Shown: positions 41,240 to 49,591, numbered from the stretch's first letter. The stretch: 55,052 bases of DNA from Elusimicrobiales bacterium (GCA_028713125.1 JAQTOU010000011.1:1-55052), one strand, 5' to 3'. Notes: a model not told the origin generated them from the sequence alone. Translations and numbers: made by a program.

Positions 41240-44163
41240 TTTGTAAGGCTGATCTCTTCATTCTCTATTGTATATTTTTCAGATGAGCCGCTTATGTTCT
41301 TTGCAATCCCTAGCTCTACGATACGTCTTGTAAATTCTGTTTTGTTTGCAGCCCCGGAGAATTCGGTCTTCAAAATGTGGCATATGAGGTCATCTGTGCT
41401 TTCAATTGAATATTTATTAGGGATGCATACATAAACTGATTCAAGGCTGCCAAGGACCTCTATGCCGTCAATTTCCTCTAAAATATCCACTAAGAGTTTT
41501 TTTTGCCAGTAAATCCCTTGTTTGTTTTCGTCTATCTCCGGGAGTTGCTTTTCAAGCAACTCTTCAATATTTACATAAGGACGTCCTAATTGGCAGTTTT
41601 GGGCATACTTACCTAGAGCAATATCTTTAAGTTGTTTTTGTTTTTCAATATTCCATGAAATTGCAGTTTTAGATATGAATGCTCCTAAGGAATACCTAAA
41701 GAATCCTTCGCAATAAAACGGAAGACTATAACACCAAATAGATGGATAGCCTCGCTCCTCTGAAAAGTGTTTTACAAGGTCCTTAATATAAACTGGCCCG
41801 TGCTTATCATTAAAGTATTCCTCGACCAAAGCTTGCGCGTTAACTTTCGCATCTTTGCCGAGGAGATCATGCTTTAAGATGTAGGGAAGTCGCGGGCAAT
41901 CAAACAGATCGTTATATCTTCGTGCCAAAAACGAGTAAAGACAGGTGGAATCCGGTATACCTATCTTTGTCAAAAATACTCGGTTATCATCGTAGACCTG
42001 CCGAACACTGATATGTTCGTATTTATCCAGTTTCGCCTTAATATCGGTTAGAAGCATTTCAAGAATTTGTTTTTCCGAGGCTCCGATATTCAATTTGTTT
42101 ATATGGACACATTTCCCATTCGCACATTTCAAAACCACAAGGCTTTCCTGGATAGCATTAATTACTTGATACTCTCTAAGGCCCAATTGGTCAGCTACCG
42201 CGCCAGTTGTTAGCGCGCCTGACTGATCGTGCATATATGACTCAATTGTCTGCTTTGTGGCGCCAATGATTCTCTTTTTAGTGTGGCGGGGATAAATATA
42301 TGGATATTTAAAAAATCTATATTTCCCTTTTGTCCAGATTCGCAAACAAGAATACAGTGCACATGGGTTCGGAATCCCAGAAAGGATAGCCTCCGGCTTA
42401 ATGTCTTCAAAAACGCCATACACAGACACACATACCAGGTCTGCATCGAGTCTTATGTCGATACGTTCTTCTGCAAGTTTTAAAATGTGTTTGTTGATAG
42501 AGATGGTTGAACGCGCGATATAGGTTCCTCTATCCCATAAAATAAAACGCTCCCGATCGTTTAAGGCTGCGCGCAATGCCCCAAGGGGTTTTTGTGTAGT
42601 GCTGGCGAATTCGCTTTTCTTGAATACGGATAAAAATTTATCTGCATCTTCTGCATTGGTCGGAGAAATCCCAGTTGGAAAATGTTTCTGCACTAAAATT
42701 TCCACTATTGCGCCTCTCTTCGGTGCTCCAACAGCATAAAGTGCTCTTGCCTTGCGCAATCTCGTTTTATGCGTCTTTCTGAAAAGGTAGTCCTCCCAAT
42801 TCTTGCTTAGATCATTCTTCGAGCAAAAAGCGGATATGCTATTCCTGATTTCATTTTCGTCCAAAAACTCGCCATTCTCGGACTCTTTCTCAAAATGACG
42901 GTTCAGTTTGGAGACGAGAACCTCCTCATCTTTAGCGAGCCAGGTGGTTTCATCAAAATCGAAATGAACCAACTCACTTACCTTCTTAGTCATTTCTATA
43001 AAAATATGAAATTCTATGCCTGAAAGTAAGTCTTTCGAATCATTACATTCAAGGACACCGCCAGATTTTATGAGATTTCCAACAAAGGCCTGGAGAAATA
43101 GCCAACACGCGCGGCCGATATGCGGTTCCAGAACCTCCAGCCCTCTGCTTTCTAGCTGGCGCACCCGTTCTCGTGTTAAACCAAAATCGCGTGCCAATTC
43201 CTCAAGTGTTTTACTCTTACCCTTACCAGCGAGCCTGGCGAATAAAATTTTCCTGATTCTGTTGCTTTGTACTTTGCCGGAAGCGAACTCCGCATCATCA
43301 AAAGTCTTTTTTATTAGCGTAAGTGCTTCTTCAAGATTGGATATTGGGTTGGTGATAGTCCCTGTTAAAACAGGGTCTTTTAAGCCCTTTGTGATGCGGA
43401 GTATGCCTTTTACAGTGGCAGCCCCAAGGTTTTGTATTGCCAAAAGTTCATTCTCTGTGCGGGCCATTAAATCGGCCACAGTTTTAATTTTATTTCTTCC
43501 AAAAGCATTGAGCGCACGGCCGCTAAAAGGCAGCTCGGTAACTTTTAAAGACAGTATTCCATCCGGTAGAATGTCTTCGGATATTTGAGGGGGAGCATCA
43601 ACAAAATCTTTTGTTTCGGCTATGTTCTTAACGTCGGATCTAACTAATAGAGAGGCAAAAAAATGCTCTAAGGCAGAACCAATTTCAAGATATGTTGCCA
43701 CACCACAGTTCTTTATGCCGTAGAGGTCAGACGTTTTTAATGCTAATACTTCTCCTAACTTTGTTGCTTTTGTCTGTGCAATCGCTCTTTTAGCCCTGGA
43801 ACCTGCCGCGATATCTTTAAACTGAAGTTCTTTTGCCTGTGGGATTAGGTCGGGATTTGAGAAGGTATGGCCGTTTCTGAGGAAATCTGAGAATATAATC
43901 CCTTTTTGCTCCGCATATGCATAAAATTTAGAATATGAAAAACTAACATCCCTCGGAATGCCTAACTCTTCCAACCTCACCCCAATTTCATAAATTATTA
44001 GATTATTTATCCCATTGATAAGGGCAAGTTTTTCGTCTGGGGTCTTAACAAGATCAATAATAAGCGATAGCCCTGCTGCCCTAAGCTTTCCATATGCTTT
44101 GCGGGGCAGTATAATTGCCGAAGTGGGCTGAAGTAATTTATCGAATAACGCTGTTGAGTCCAT
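41233..44163 (-). CDS. 976-residue protein with RNAP-alpha-CTD-like and sigma-region-4-like motifs
   Basis: Largest gene of the defence operon and its first. Residues ~20-66, ~122-168 and ~212-260 each resemble a helix-hairpin-helix unit of the RNA-polymerase alpha C-terminal domain; the third is clearest (FGRNKIKTVADLMARTENEL then IQNLGAATVKGIL). Residues ~315-348 (SKTLEELARDFGLTRERVRQ) match sigma-70 region 4, a DNA-binding HTH. The remaining ~600 residues contain several repeated winged-helix-like blocks without a catalytic motif I can see. This looks like a DNA- or promoter-recognition protein. It could be the sensor or regulator of the system. An AGGGA ribosome site precedes the ATG. Confidence 0.75.
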   Translation of the reverse strand: MDSTALFDKLLQPTSAIILPRKAYGKLRAAGLSLIIDLVKTPDEKLALINGINNLIIYEIGVRLEELGIPRDVSFSYSKFYAYAEQKGIIFSDFLRNGHTFSNPDLIPQAKELQFKDIAAGSRAKRAIAQTKATKLGEVLALKTSDLYGIKNCGVATYLEIGSALEHFFASLLVRSDVKNIAETKDFVDAPPQISEDILPDGILSLKVTELPFSGRALNAFGRNKIKTVADLMARTENELLAIQNLGAATVKGILRITKGLKDPVLTGTITNPISNLEEALTLIKKTFDDAEFASGKVQSNRIRKILFARLAGKGKSKTLEELARDFGLTRERVRQLESRGLEVLEPHIGRACWLFLQAFVGNLIKSGGVLECNDSKDLLSGIEFHIFIEMTKKVSELVHFDFDETTWLAKDEEVLVSKLNRHFEKESENGEFLDENEIRNSISAFCSKNDLSKNWEDYLFRKTHKTRLRKARALYAVGAPKRGAIVEILVQKHFPTGISPTNAEDADKFLSVFKKSEFASTTQKPLGALRAALNDRERFILWDRGTYIARSTISINKHILKLAEERIDIRLDADLVCVSVYGVFEDIKPEAILSGIPNPCALYSCLRIWTKGKYRFFKYPYIYPRHTKKRIIGATKQTIESYMHDQSGALTTGAVADQLGLREYQVINAIQESLVVLKCANGKCVHINKLNIGASEKQILEMLLTDIKAKLDKYEHISVRQVYDDNRVFLTKIGIPDSTCLYSFLARRYNDLFDCPRLPYILKHDLLGKDAKVNAQALVEEYFNDKHGPVYIKDLVKHFSEERGYPSIWCYSLPFYCEGFFRYSLGAFISKTAISWNIEKQKQLKDIALGKYAQNCQLGRPYVNIEELLEKQLPEIDENKQGIYWQKKLLVDILEEIDGIEVLGSLESVYVCIPNKYSIESTDDLICHILKTEFSGAANKTEFTRRIVELGIAKNISGSSEKYTIENEEISLTKC

Positions 44164-44367
44164 TTTTCCCTAACCGACAAAACATAGTATATCAAATGGG
44201 TCCTTTCTCGCTGTATAGGCAATAAAGACTGCTCAATATATATAAAAAGTGTAGCAGACCAACCCGACAAGGGCGTGTCGCGATGAAAAATGGTGTTTTT
44301 GGCTATTTTGCGTAATAATTGGGTGGGTAATTATGCTGTATCATGAATGGGTGGGGGCAAATAAGGC

Positions 44368-44421
44368 GGGCCAGGCCGGGTGCGGCGGCCCTCACGCGGC
44401 AAGACGCTACCGGCCTGGCCC
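44368..44421. other. GC-rich hairpin near the right end of the island
   Basis: GGGCCAGGCCGG (44368-44379) and CCGGCCTGGCCC (44410-44421) form a 12-bp perfect stem around a 30-base loop. A further palindrome CCACCGCGGTGG lies near 44480. The stretch 44164-44648 contains no convincing gene and may be an element-specific structural site or a non-coding RNA. Confidence 0.55.
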
Positions 44422-44648
44422 TTCCTTACGGTCTTCCTGCCCCGTTCCCCCGGTGGCGGCATAACATTAACAGAAAAGACCACCGCGGTGGCCGCAGCAG
44501 CGGACGCCGGGGTGGTGTTTTATAATTACGGCTGCCACCGGATAAATCATTAGATGGATAACAGGAACAAGCCCGCGCCGCGCGTGGCAGCAGCCACTGG
44601 CGAGCGCGGGCAGAGTCTGTAACGAAATTATTTATCAACTCTTTGCAG

Positions 44649-44978
44649 TGGGCGCGGGAAATAATTTTCTGCGTTGTACGGACGCCGAAGGCGGACGGGA
44701 GCGGCCGGGTAAGGCCTGTTTGGGGCCGTCCGGCCGCGCATCGGAGGTGTTGATAAGATGCAGAACACCTTGGGAGCAGGTGCGACGGCGCGTAGTGCCG
44801 AGCCTTGCGAACCCACTTCCTAGCGGCGAAGCATGGGCGGCCGCGCGGCGTGGCCGACCGTGCGGCATCTCGCGGATAAGATCGGGCCTCCTTTTCGATC
44901 CCAGGCTGGGCGGGGGCGTGGAACTTATAATGTTACCTCGGGATGTTGCGCAAAGTAGGTTATAACTTCATCCTGAAA
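44649..44978. repeat. ~330-bp inverted repeat, right copy
   Basis: Partner of 22440-22768 in opposite orientation. It ends exactly at the attR core. The minus strand at its inner end next to the core encodes the native recombinase tail, showing that it is the element's right arm. Confidence 0.9.
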
Positions 44979-44993
44979 ACCCCGCCAAATTTT
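44979..44993 (+). repeat. attR core of the island
   Basis: ACCCCGCCAAATTTT, direct repeat of 20666-20680. The 28-bp dyad GCCAAATT-N12-AATTTGGC at 44984-45011 continues into chromosomal sequence, so half of it belongs to the original attB. Confidence 0.88.
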
Positions 44994-45016
44994 CGAAGCA
45001 CGGAATTTGGCATACG

Positions 45017-45043
45017 AAAGCTCCTCAACCGAGGGGCTTTTTT
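45017..45043 (+). terminator. probable original tRNA-Asp terminator
   Basis: AAAGCTCCTC-AACC-GAGGGGCTTTTTT, a stem with one G-T pair and a T-run. In the reconstructed empty site it would lie ~40 bases after the tRNA-Asp CCA, so the island has separated the tRNA from its terminator by 24.3 kb. Confidence 0.75.
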
Positions 45044-45114
45044 ATTTCGTCTTGTCGGCCAGGCCCGTGCGGCCCATATATAAGGAAGGGGGAAACGCAA
45101 AATATAAATTTGTG

Positions 45115-45143
45115 TTGACAGGGTTTTACCTTTTATGGTAAAA
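45115..45143 (+). promoter_or_regulatory. promoter with operator dyad for the fabG operon
   Basis: A consensus -35 TTGACA (45115-45120) is followed at once by the perfect dyad TTTTACC-N6-GGTAAAA (45124-45143), which fills the spacer and reaches the -10 position (TAAAAA at 45139-45144). A repressor bound here would block RNA polymerase. The operon's own TetR-type protein is the natural candidate. Confidence 0.6.
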
Positions 45144-45276
45144 AATGAATACTGAACCATTATTCACTATTATTCCTGCGGGGAAAGAGGGGTGGGGAAG
45201 GTCCAGGATAAAAATTGCGGTTTCCCTTAAGTGCGCGGGGTTTAGCGGGCGCGGGGAAAAATCAAGGAGAACTAAA

Positions 45277-46020
45277 ATGACAAAGAGAAACGCTGTAATA
45301 ACCGGGGCGGCAAGGGGACTCGGGCGCGCGGGCGCGGAGAGGTTCCTCAAGTCGGGAGAATGGAAAGTCACGCTTTTCGACGTGAATGAAGAGATGCTGG
45401 TGGCCGCCGCCCGCGAGCTGGGCGAGAAGTACGGCGCCGAGAACGTGAACTACTGCAAAGTGGACGTCACCTCCAAAGAGTCCGTGGACAATGCCATCAG
45501 CCAGACCATCGAGAAGATGGGCGGAGTGGACACGCTGATCAATAATGCCGGCATCACCCGCGACGCGATGCTCCATAAAATGGAAGAGAACGACTGGGAC
45601 CTCGTCCTGGACGTCAATCTTAAGGGCGCTTTCCTCTGCACCAAGGCCGTGGCCGCCCACATGAAGGCCCGCAAGAGCGGGACCATCGTCAATACCTCCT
45701 CCGTGGTAGGCATTTACGGCAATATGGGCCAGAGCAACTACGCCGCCTCCAAGTTCGGCATCATCGGCCTCACCAAGACCTGGGCCAAGGAAATGGGCCG
45801 CGACGGGATACGCGTCAACGCGGTCGCTCCCGGCTACACCATGACCGAGATGCTCGGCACCGTGCCCGAGAAGATCCTTACCGCTATCTCCGACAAGACC
45901 CCGCTCAAGCGGCTGGGTCAGCCGGAAGATATCGCCAACGCCTACTATTTCCTGTCCAATAACGAGTCGTCTTTCGTTACCGGGCAGGTCCTTTCCGTGG
46001 ACGGCGGGCTGGTAATATAA
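45277..46020 (+). CDS. fabG: 3-oxoacyl-ACP reductase, SDR family
   Basis: About 247 residues from the ATG at 45277, which has AAGGAG upstream. The longer upstream frame covers the promoter region and is rejected. It is a classical SDR: cofactor motif TGAARGLGRAGAERF (~9-23), NNAGITRDAM (~91-100), catalytic Ser in IVNTSSVVGIYG, Tyr-x3-Lys as NYAASKFG, and the end FVTGQVLSVDGGLVI. FabG reduces 3-oxoacyl-ACP (or acetoacetyl-CoA in PHB synthesis) with NADPH. The stop shares a base with the TetR start. Confidence 0.88.
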   Translation: MTKRNAVITGAARGLGRAGAERFLKSGEWKVTLFDVNEEMLVAAARELGEKYGAENVNYCKVDVTSKESVDNAISQTIEKMGGVDTLINNAGITRDAMLHKMEENDWDLVLDVNLKGAFLCTKAVAAHMKARKSGTIVNTSSVVGIYGNMGQSNYAASKFGIIGLTKTWAKEMGRDGIRVNAVAPGYTMTEMLGTVPEKILTAISDKTPLKRLGQPEDIANAYYFLSNNESSFVTGQVLSVDGGLVI

Positions 46021-47186
46021 TGAGCGCACCGGCCACCCCCAAGGGGATTCGCACCAGGGAGCGCCTCATCGAGGCGTCCGGTACGGTGTTCGCCCGCAAG
46101 GGCTGCGCCGCCTCCGGGGTGGCCGATATCTGCGCGGCGGCGGGGCTGGCAGTGGGCGGTTTCTACAGGTATTTCGCTTCTAAGGAAGAAATAATAGAAG
46201 CGCTGGCCCGGGAGCTGCGCGACGACCTTATCCGCGCTATCTCCGAATTGCCGCAGCAGAAAGACGCCGAGAAGGAGGCCCTGGTGATTTCCGCGGCCTT
46301 CTTCGAGGCGGCTTCGGCGCGCCTTGATTCGTTCAAAGCCATGCGCGAGGCCGAGGCCGGGAACGAATCCCTGGCCAGGGATTTTTACGGGCCGCTGGCC
46401 GAAGTTATAGCCGGTCGGCTGGGGCGCTTTGTGCCGGGGCCGCGCGCCGCGGCGCACGCCTGGGCGCTGCTCGGGTCGCTGTATTTCTACGCCGTGAAAT
46501 TCATGGTCTGGGATAAGGGCTCGGTTCCGGCGCGGGCGCCGGAAGCGGCCGCCAGGCTTTGCGCGAGGGGCCTGAGCAGGAAGAGTTTCCCCTGGTGGGA
46601 GCCGGCGCTTACCGGGCCCTCGAAGGCGAGGCCGGCGCCCGGCGACACGGGGGCGATAATGCTTGCGGCGGCGGAAGAAGTTTTCGGCCGCTGCGGTTAT
46701 AACGGCGCGCGTGTCTCGGAGATCGCGAAAAAAGCCGGGTTTGCCGCCGGAACTTTCTATCTTTTCTTCGCCTCCAAGGAGGAGGCGCTGGAGAAAGTGG
46801 TAATGCGCATGCGCGATTCCCTGGTGAAGAAAGCAGCGGCCTACTCGGCGGGCGCGGGCAGCCGCGTCGAGACCGAAGCCATGGCTTTCAGGGCTCTGTT
46901 CGACTTCATCCGCGAGCACCCGTACGGCTACCGCATAATGCGCGAGGCCGAGTTCACGGACGCCGCGCTCGCCGACGCCTACTACGGCTACATCCTGCGA
47001 AACTATGCGGCCCAGCTTAAAAAAACGGCCGTCGCGGGGGAATTCAATATAGACGACCCCGAACTGCTTGCGCTTGCGCTGATGGGCATGGGCCATATGC
47101 TGGGCATGAAGCGCGTGTTGTGGGGCGGTTTCCGCGGGATGACCGAGAACGAAATGCTTAAAGCCGTTTTCGAGGGTATAAAATAA
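46020..47186 (+). CDS. double TetR-family regulator (two fused repressor units)
   Basis: A 388-residue protein, twice the usual TetR length. Unit 1 (~1-195) starts with the HTH region RERLIEASGTVFARKGCAAS and GLAVGGFYRYFASKEEIIEALA. Unit 2 (~210-388) repeats it: IMLAAAEEVFGRCGYNGARVSEIAKKAGFAAGTFYLFFASKEEALEKV. Each has a helical ligand-binding part. A tandem fusion would let one chain act like a dimer and recognise a near-symmetric operator. It is coupled to fabG (1-base overlap) and probably controls the operon via the dyad at 45124-45143. Confidence 0.82.
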   Translation: MSAPATPKGIRTRERLIEASGTVFARKGCAASGVADICAAAGLAVGGFYRYFASKEEIIEALARELRDDLIRAISELPQQKDAEKEALVISAAFFEAASARLDSFKAMREAEAGNESLARDFYGPLAEVIAGRLGRFVPGPRAAAHAWALLGSLYFYAVKFMVWDKGSVPARAPEAAARLCARGLSRKSFPWWEPALTGPSKARPAPGDTGAIMLAAAEEVFGRCGYNGARVSEIAKKAGFAAGTFYLFFASKEEALEKVVMRMRDSLVKKAAAYSAGAGSRVETEAMAFRALFDFIREHPYGYRIMREAEFTDAALADAYYGYILRNYAAQLKKTAVAGEFNIDDPELLALALMGMGHMLGMKRVLWGGFRGMTENEMLKAVFEGIK

Positions 47187-47204
47187 AAGGTTAGGAGAAA
47201 AACG

Positions 47205-48179
47205 ATGTTTAAAATAATAAGCACGGGGATGTACCTCCCCAAGAACCTGATGAGCAACGAGGCCTTCTATAAAAAATTCGGGTCGGACCCGCTGCAGAAG
47301 GTGTTCGAGCGCATTGGCCACGGCGCCCGCTATTATTCCGATAAAGACGAATCTTCGGCCACGCTGGCCATCAAGGCCGGCGAGCAGGCGCTGAAGAATT
47401 CAGGCCTGAAGCCGGAGCAGATAGACCTGCTGATAATCTCCACCGACACTCCCTCGCAGCTTTCACCGGCGACGGCCGCGGAAGTGCAGCACAAGCTCGG
47501 GATAAAGTCCGCCGGGGCTTTCGACGTGAACTGCGCCTGCGCCGGCTTCGTCACCGCGGTGGACATGGCCTCCAAATATCTCAACGGCGAAGAGTACAAG
47601 CGCGCAATGGTCATCGGAACCTACGCGATGAGCAAGCACCTGGACCACGACGACGGCAATACCTCCATACTTTTCGGCGACGGCGCCGGCGCTTTCATAC
47701 TTGAATACGCCCCGAAGCATGGCCTGACCGCTTCCACGCTTAAATCCGACGGTTCCTTCTGGGACTTCATGGGTATCTACGGCGGCGGCAGCGCTCTGCC
47801 GGTGGACGAGCAGGTTCTTCTGGACCGCACCCACAAGGTGAAGGTTCCAAAGAAGTTCCCTGCCACGCTGAACAGCGAAGAGTGGCCCCCGCTCATAGAG
47901 AAGACCCTGGCGAAGATCGGCCTTAAGCCTGCCGACGCCCAGGCCTACGTGTTCACGCAGATCCGCAAGCCCACCATCGTGGAAGTGATGGAGAAGTTCA
48001 ACCTCCCGATGGAAAAGACCCATACCATAATGGAAAAATGGGGCTATACCGGCTCGGCCTGCGTGCCTATGGCCTTCCATGACATGGCCGAGCAGGGCAA
48101 AGTGAAGCGCGGCGACCGCGTGGTTCTGTGCGCTTCCGGCGGCGGCTATTCGATGGCCTGCATGACGTTCATATACTAG
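47205..48179 (+). CDS. FabH-like thiolase-fold protein lacking canonical His/Asn
   Basis: A 324-residue protein with the KAS III fold. The nucleophile Cys112 lies in DVNCACAGFV and a glycine-rich GDGAGAFIL follows. Where FabH has its catalytic His (PHQAN-type motif) this protein reads VFTQIRKPT (Thr251), and where FabH has the Asn of GNTSAASIP it has GYTGSACVP (Tyr281). Decarboxylating condensation as in FabH is therefore doubtful. Acyl transfer or Claisen condensation of another type, as in OleA- or DpsC-like relatives, is more likely. An AGGAGA site precedes the ATG. It is the third gene of the fabG operon. Confidence 0.8.
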   Translation: MFKIISTGMYLPKNLMSNEAFYKKFGSDPLQKVFERIGHGARYYSDKDESSATLAIKAGEQALKNSGLKPEQIDLLIISTDTPSQLSPATAAEVQHKLGIKSAGAFDVNCACAGFVTAVDMASKYLNGEEYKRAMVIGTYAMSKHLDHDDGNTSILFGDGAGAFILEYAPKHGLTASTLKSDGSFWDFMGIYGGGSALPVDEQVLLDRTHKVKVPKKFPATLNSEEWPPLIEKTLAKIGLKPADAQAYVFTQIRKPTIVEVMEKFNLPMEKTHTIMEKWGYTGSACVPMAFHDMAEQGKVKRGDRVVLCASGGGYSMACMTFIY

Positions 48180-48194
48180 GAAAATACCCGGGAC

Positions 48195-48216
48195 CTGCGG
48201 CCGGAAACGGCCGCAG
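48195..48216 (+). other. GNRA-loop hairpin after the fabG operon
   Basis: CTGCGGCCG-GAAA-CGGCCGCAG is a 9-bp perfect GC-rich stem with a GAAA tetraloop, 15 bases after the FabH-like stop. No T-run follows at once, so it may be a stability hairpin or a Rho-dependent end. Confidence 0.6.
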
Positions 48217-48283
48217 TACCCAGGCCCCGCTGGGCCTTATGCCCCTGATAGGGCTGATTAGGAAGATGTAAAATATTCTGACT

Positions 48284-49576
48284 GTGAATACAATGATATA
48301 TATATTCCTCGCTTTATTCCTTATGCCTTCAATGACCGAAGCCGGCTCGCCCGGCGCTTTTACACAGCTTTCCACCGCGGTTGAAATTTCCCCTGCTCCC
48401 GCTGCCGTGCCTGCCCCTGAAAAGGCGCGCGCCGTAGCCGGCCTGCGGCTTCTCCGCTCCATCCAGTCGAAATACTGGGAGAGGATAGAGTGCTACCAGG
48501 ACACTGTCCGCCCCTTCGCCGTGGAGAGCGTGCTTAATAAGTCCAGGCATGAGACGCCCGAGATCATTTCGGCTTTCGGCTCCAATTTGCCCCCGGCTTC
48601 CACTTTCCTGCTTCATTACGGGCCGAAGTGGAAGACTAATACAGGAAAGGTCGTCGTACTCGTGCACGGCGCTTCGGATAACGCCAACCGCGCCTGGGCC
48701 ACCCCCGCGATACTTCTCGGCGACGCCAATGCCCCCGGCCTCCTGCAGGCGCTCGAAGGGAAAGGCTTCAGGGTTTTCGCCATCACTTTCCCGCACAAGC
48801 ACGGCAATCTTTTTTACGAGTCGCAGTACCTGGCCGACGCTATTGAACTGGCCCGGCAGGCCACCGGGGCCGCCAAGGTCACGCTGATAGGCCACAGCGC
48901 CGGCGGATTGGCCGCTCGCGCCTACGTATCCAGCTTCCGCCTGAACGGGGCCTGGACAGGGTTCCGCGGCGACGTGGACCAGCTGATAACCATGGCCGCC
49001 CCGCACCGCGGCCAGGATTTCGCTTTCCGCCACCCGGAATTCAATTATTATTTCATGAAGGACGAACTTGCGGCCAATGCCCCGATGAGCTGGGACAAGA
49101 TCCTGGTTTACGGCGTCTGGCAGGACACGCTTGAATTCAGCATTTACAGCGACAATTTCCCGATGCAGCAGCAGGTTCTTTATGACTGGACCGGCAAGTA
49201 TCCCGTGAAGGCGACTTCCCCGGATTACTATACCACGCTGCACGGCGGGCAGGGCCTGATGAGCCATTCGCTGGGTATAAGCAATGCCGTCATGAAAGGC
49301 GGAAATTTCCTGAACGCTTTCAGGGGCTACCCGGTCCCGGCTGATATCTCCGTCACGGTAATAGCCGGGAACAATAATAAGATAGAGAATGTCCCGCAGA
49401 CCGAGACCGACGGCCCTTCCGACGGGCTGGTCTTCGTGGAAAGCGCCGCCCATACCGCGGATCTCACCCACCCGGCCCGCACGGAGCCGATACAGAGGCT
49501 GATCGTCAACGAGAACCACGTGACCATAGCCTTCAGCTCCGCGATGCTGAAGCTGGTGGCGGGATTGATAAAGTAG
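48284..49576 (+). CDS. exported lipase / alpha-beta hydrolase
   Basis: A 430-residue protein with a signal peptide (residues 1-20, MNTMIYIFLALFLMPSMTEA). The alpha/beta-hydrolase fold starts at VVVLVHGASDNANRAW (oxyanion region ~122-137). The nucleophile Ser lies in GHSAGG (~205-210), Asp is likely in the DGPSDGLVF segment, and the catalytic His in VNENHVTIAF. This resembles bacterial class 2 lipases/esterases that attack triacylglycerol or wax and phospholipid esters. It stands alone between the fabG operon and the REP hairpin. Confidence 0.82.
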   Translation: MNTMIYIFLALFLMPSMTEAGSPGAFTQLSTAVEISPAPAAVPAPEKARAVAGLRLLRSIQSKYWERIECYQDTVRPFAVESVLNKSRHETPEIISAFGSNLPPASTFLLHYGPKWKTNTGKVVVLVHGASDNANRAWATPAILLGDANAPGLLQALEGKGFRVFAITFPHKHGNLFYESQYLADAIELARQATGAAKVTLIGHSAGGLAARAYVSSFRLNGAWTGFRGDVDQLITMAAPHRGQDFAFRHPEFNYYFMKDELAANAPMSWDKILVYGVWQDTLEFSIYSDNFPMQQQVLYDWTGKYPVKATSPDYYTTLHGGQGLMSHSLGISNAVMKGGNFLNAFRGYPVPADISVTVIAGNNNKIENVPQTETDGPSDGLVFVESAAHTADLTHPARTEPIQRLIVNENHVTIAFSSAMLKLVAGLIK

Positions 49577-49591
49577 CGAACAGCGCGAAAA

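Larger units (their letters stand above)
20666..44993. mobile_element. 24.3-kb serine-recombinase island in tRNA-Asp
   Basis: The element runs from the tRNA-Asp 3' end to a 15-bp direct repeat at 44979. It has a large serine recombinase at its left end and regulatory, signalling and defence genes inside. No conjugation, capsid or replication genes are visible, so it is either a genomic island or an element mobilised in trans. It carries an unusual third att site in inverted orientation (22425-22439) and ~330-bp inverted repeats around the cargo. Cargo from ~30.2 to ~44.2 kb is clearly more AT-rich than both the left cargo and the chromosome, indicating a mosaic history. Confidence 0.88.

Noticed and set aside
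34359-44163. A complete Dnd phosphorothioation system
   Set aside because: Only DndD-like, restriction-like and accessory-like genes are present. No cysteine desulfurase, DndB, PAPS-reductase-like DndC or DndE is visible.
44648-44965. 105-codon frame within the right ~330-bp repeat
   Set aside because: The matching frame in the left copy is open for only part of its length, the composition is Arg-rich and GC-driven, and frames are open on the other strand as well. I treat the repeat as non-coding.
20598-45043. Prophage
   Set aside because: No terminase, portal, capsid, tail or lysis gene is visible. The large serine recombinase alone does not show a phage.
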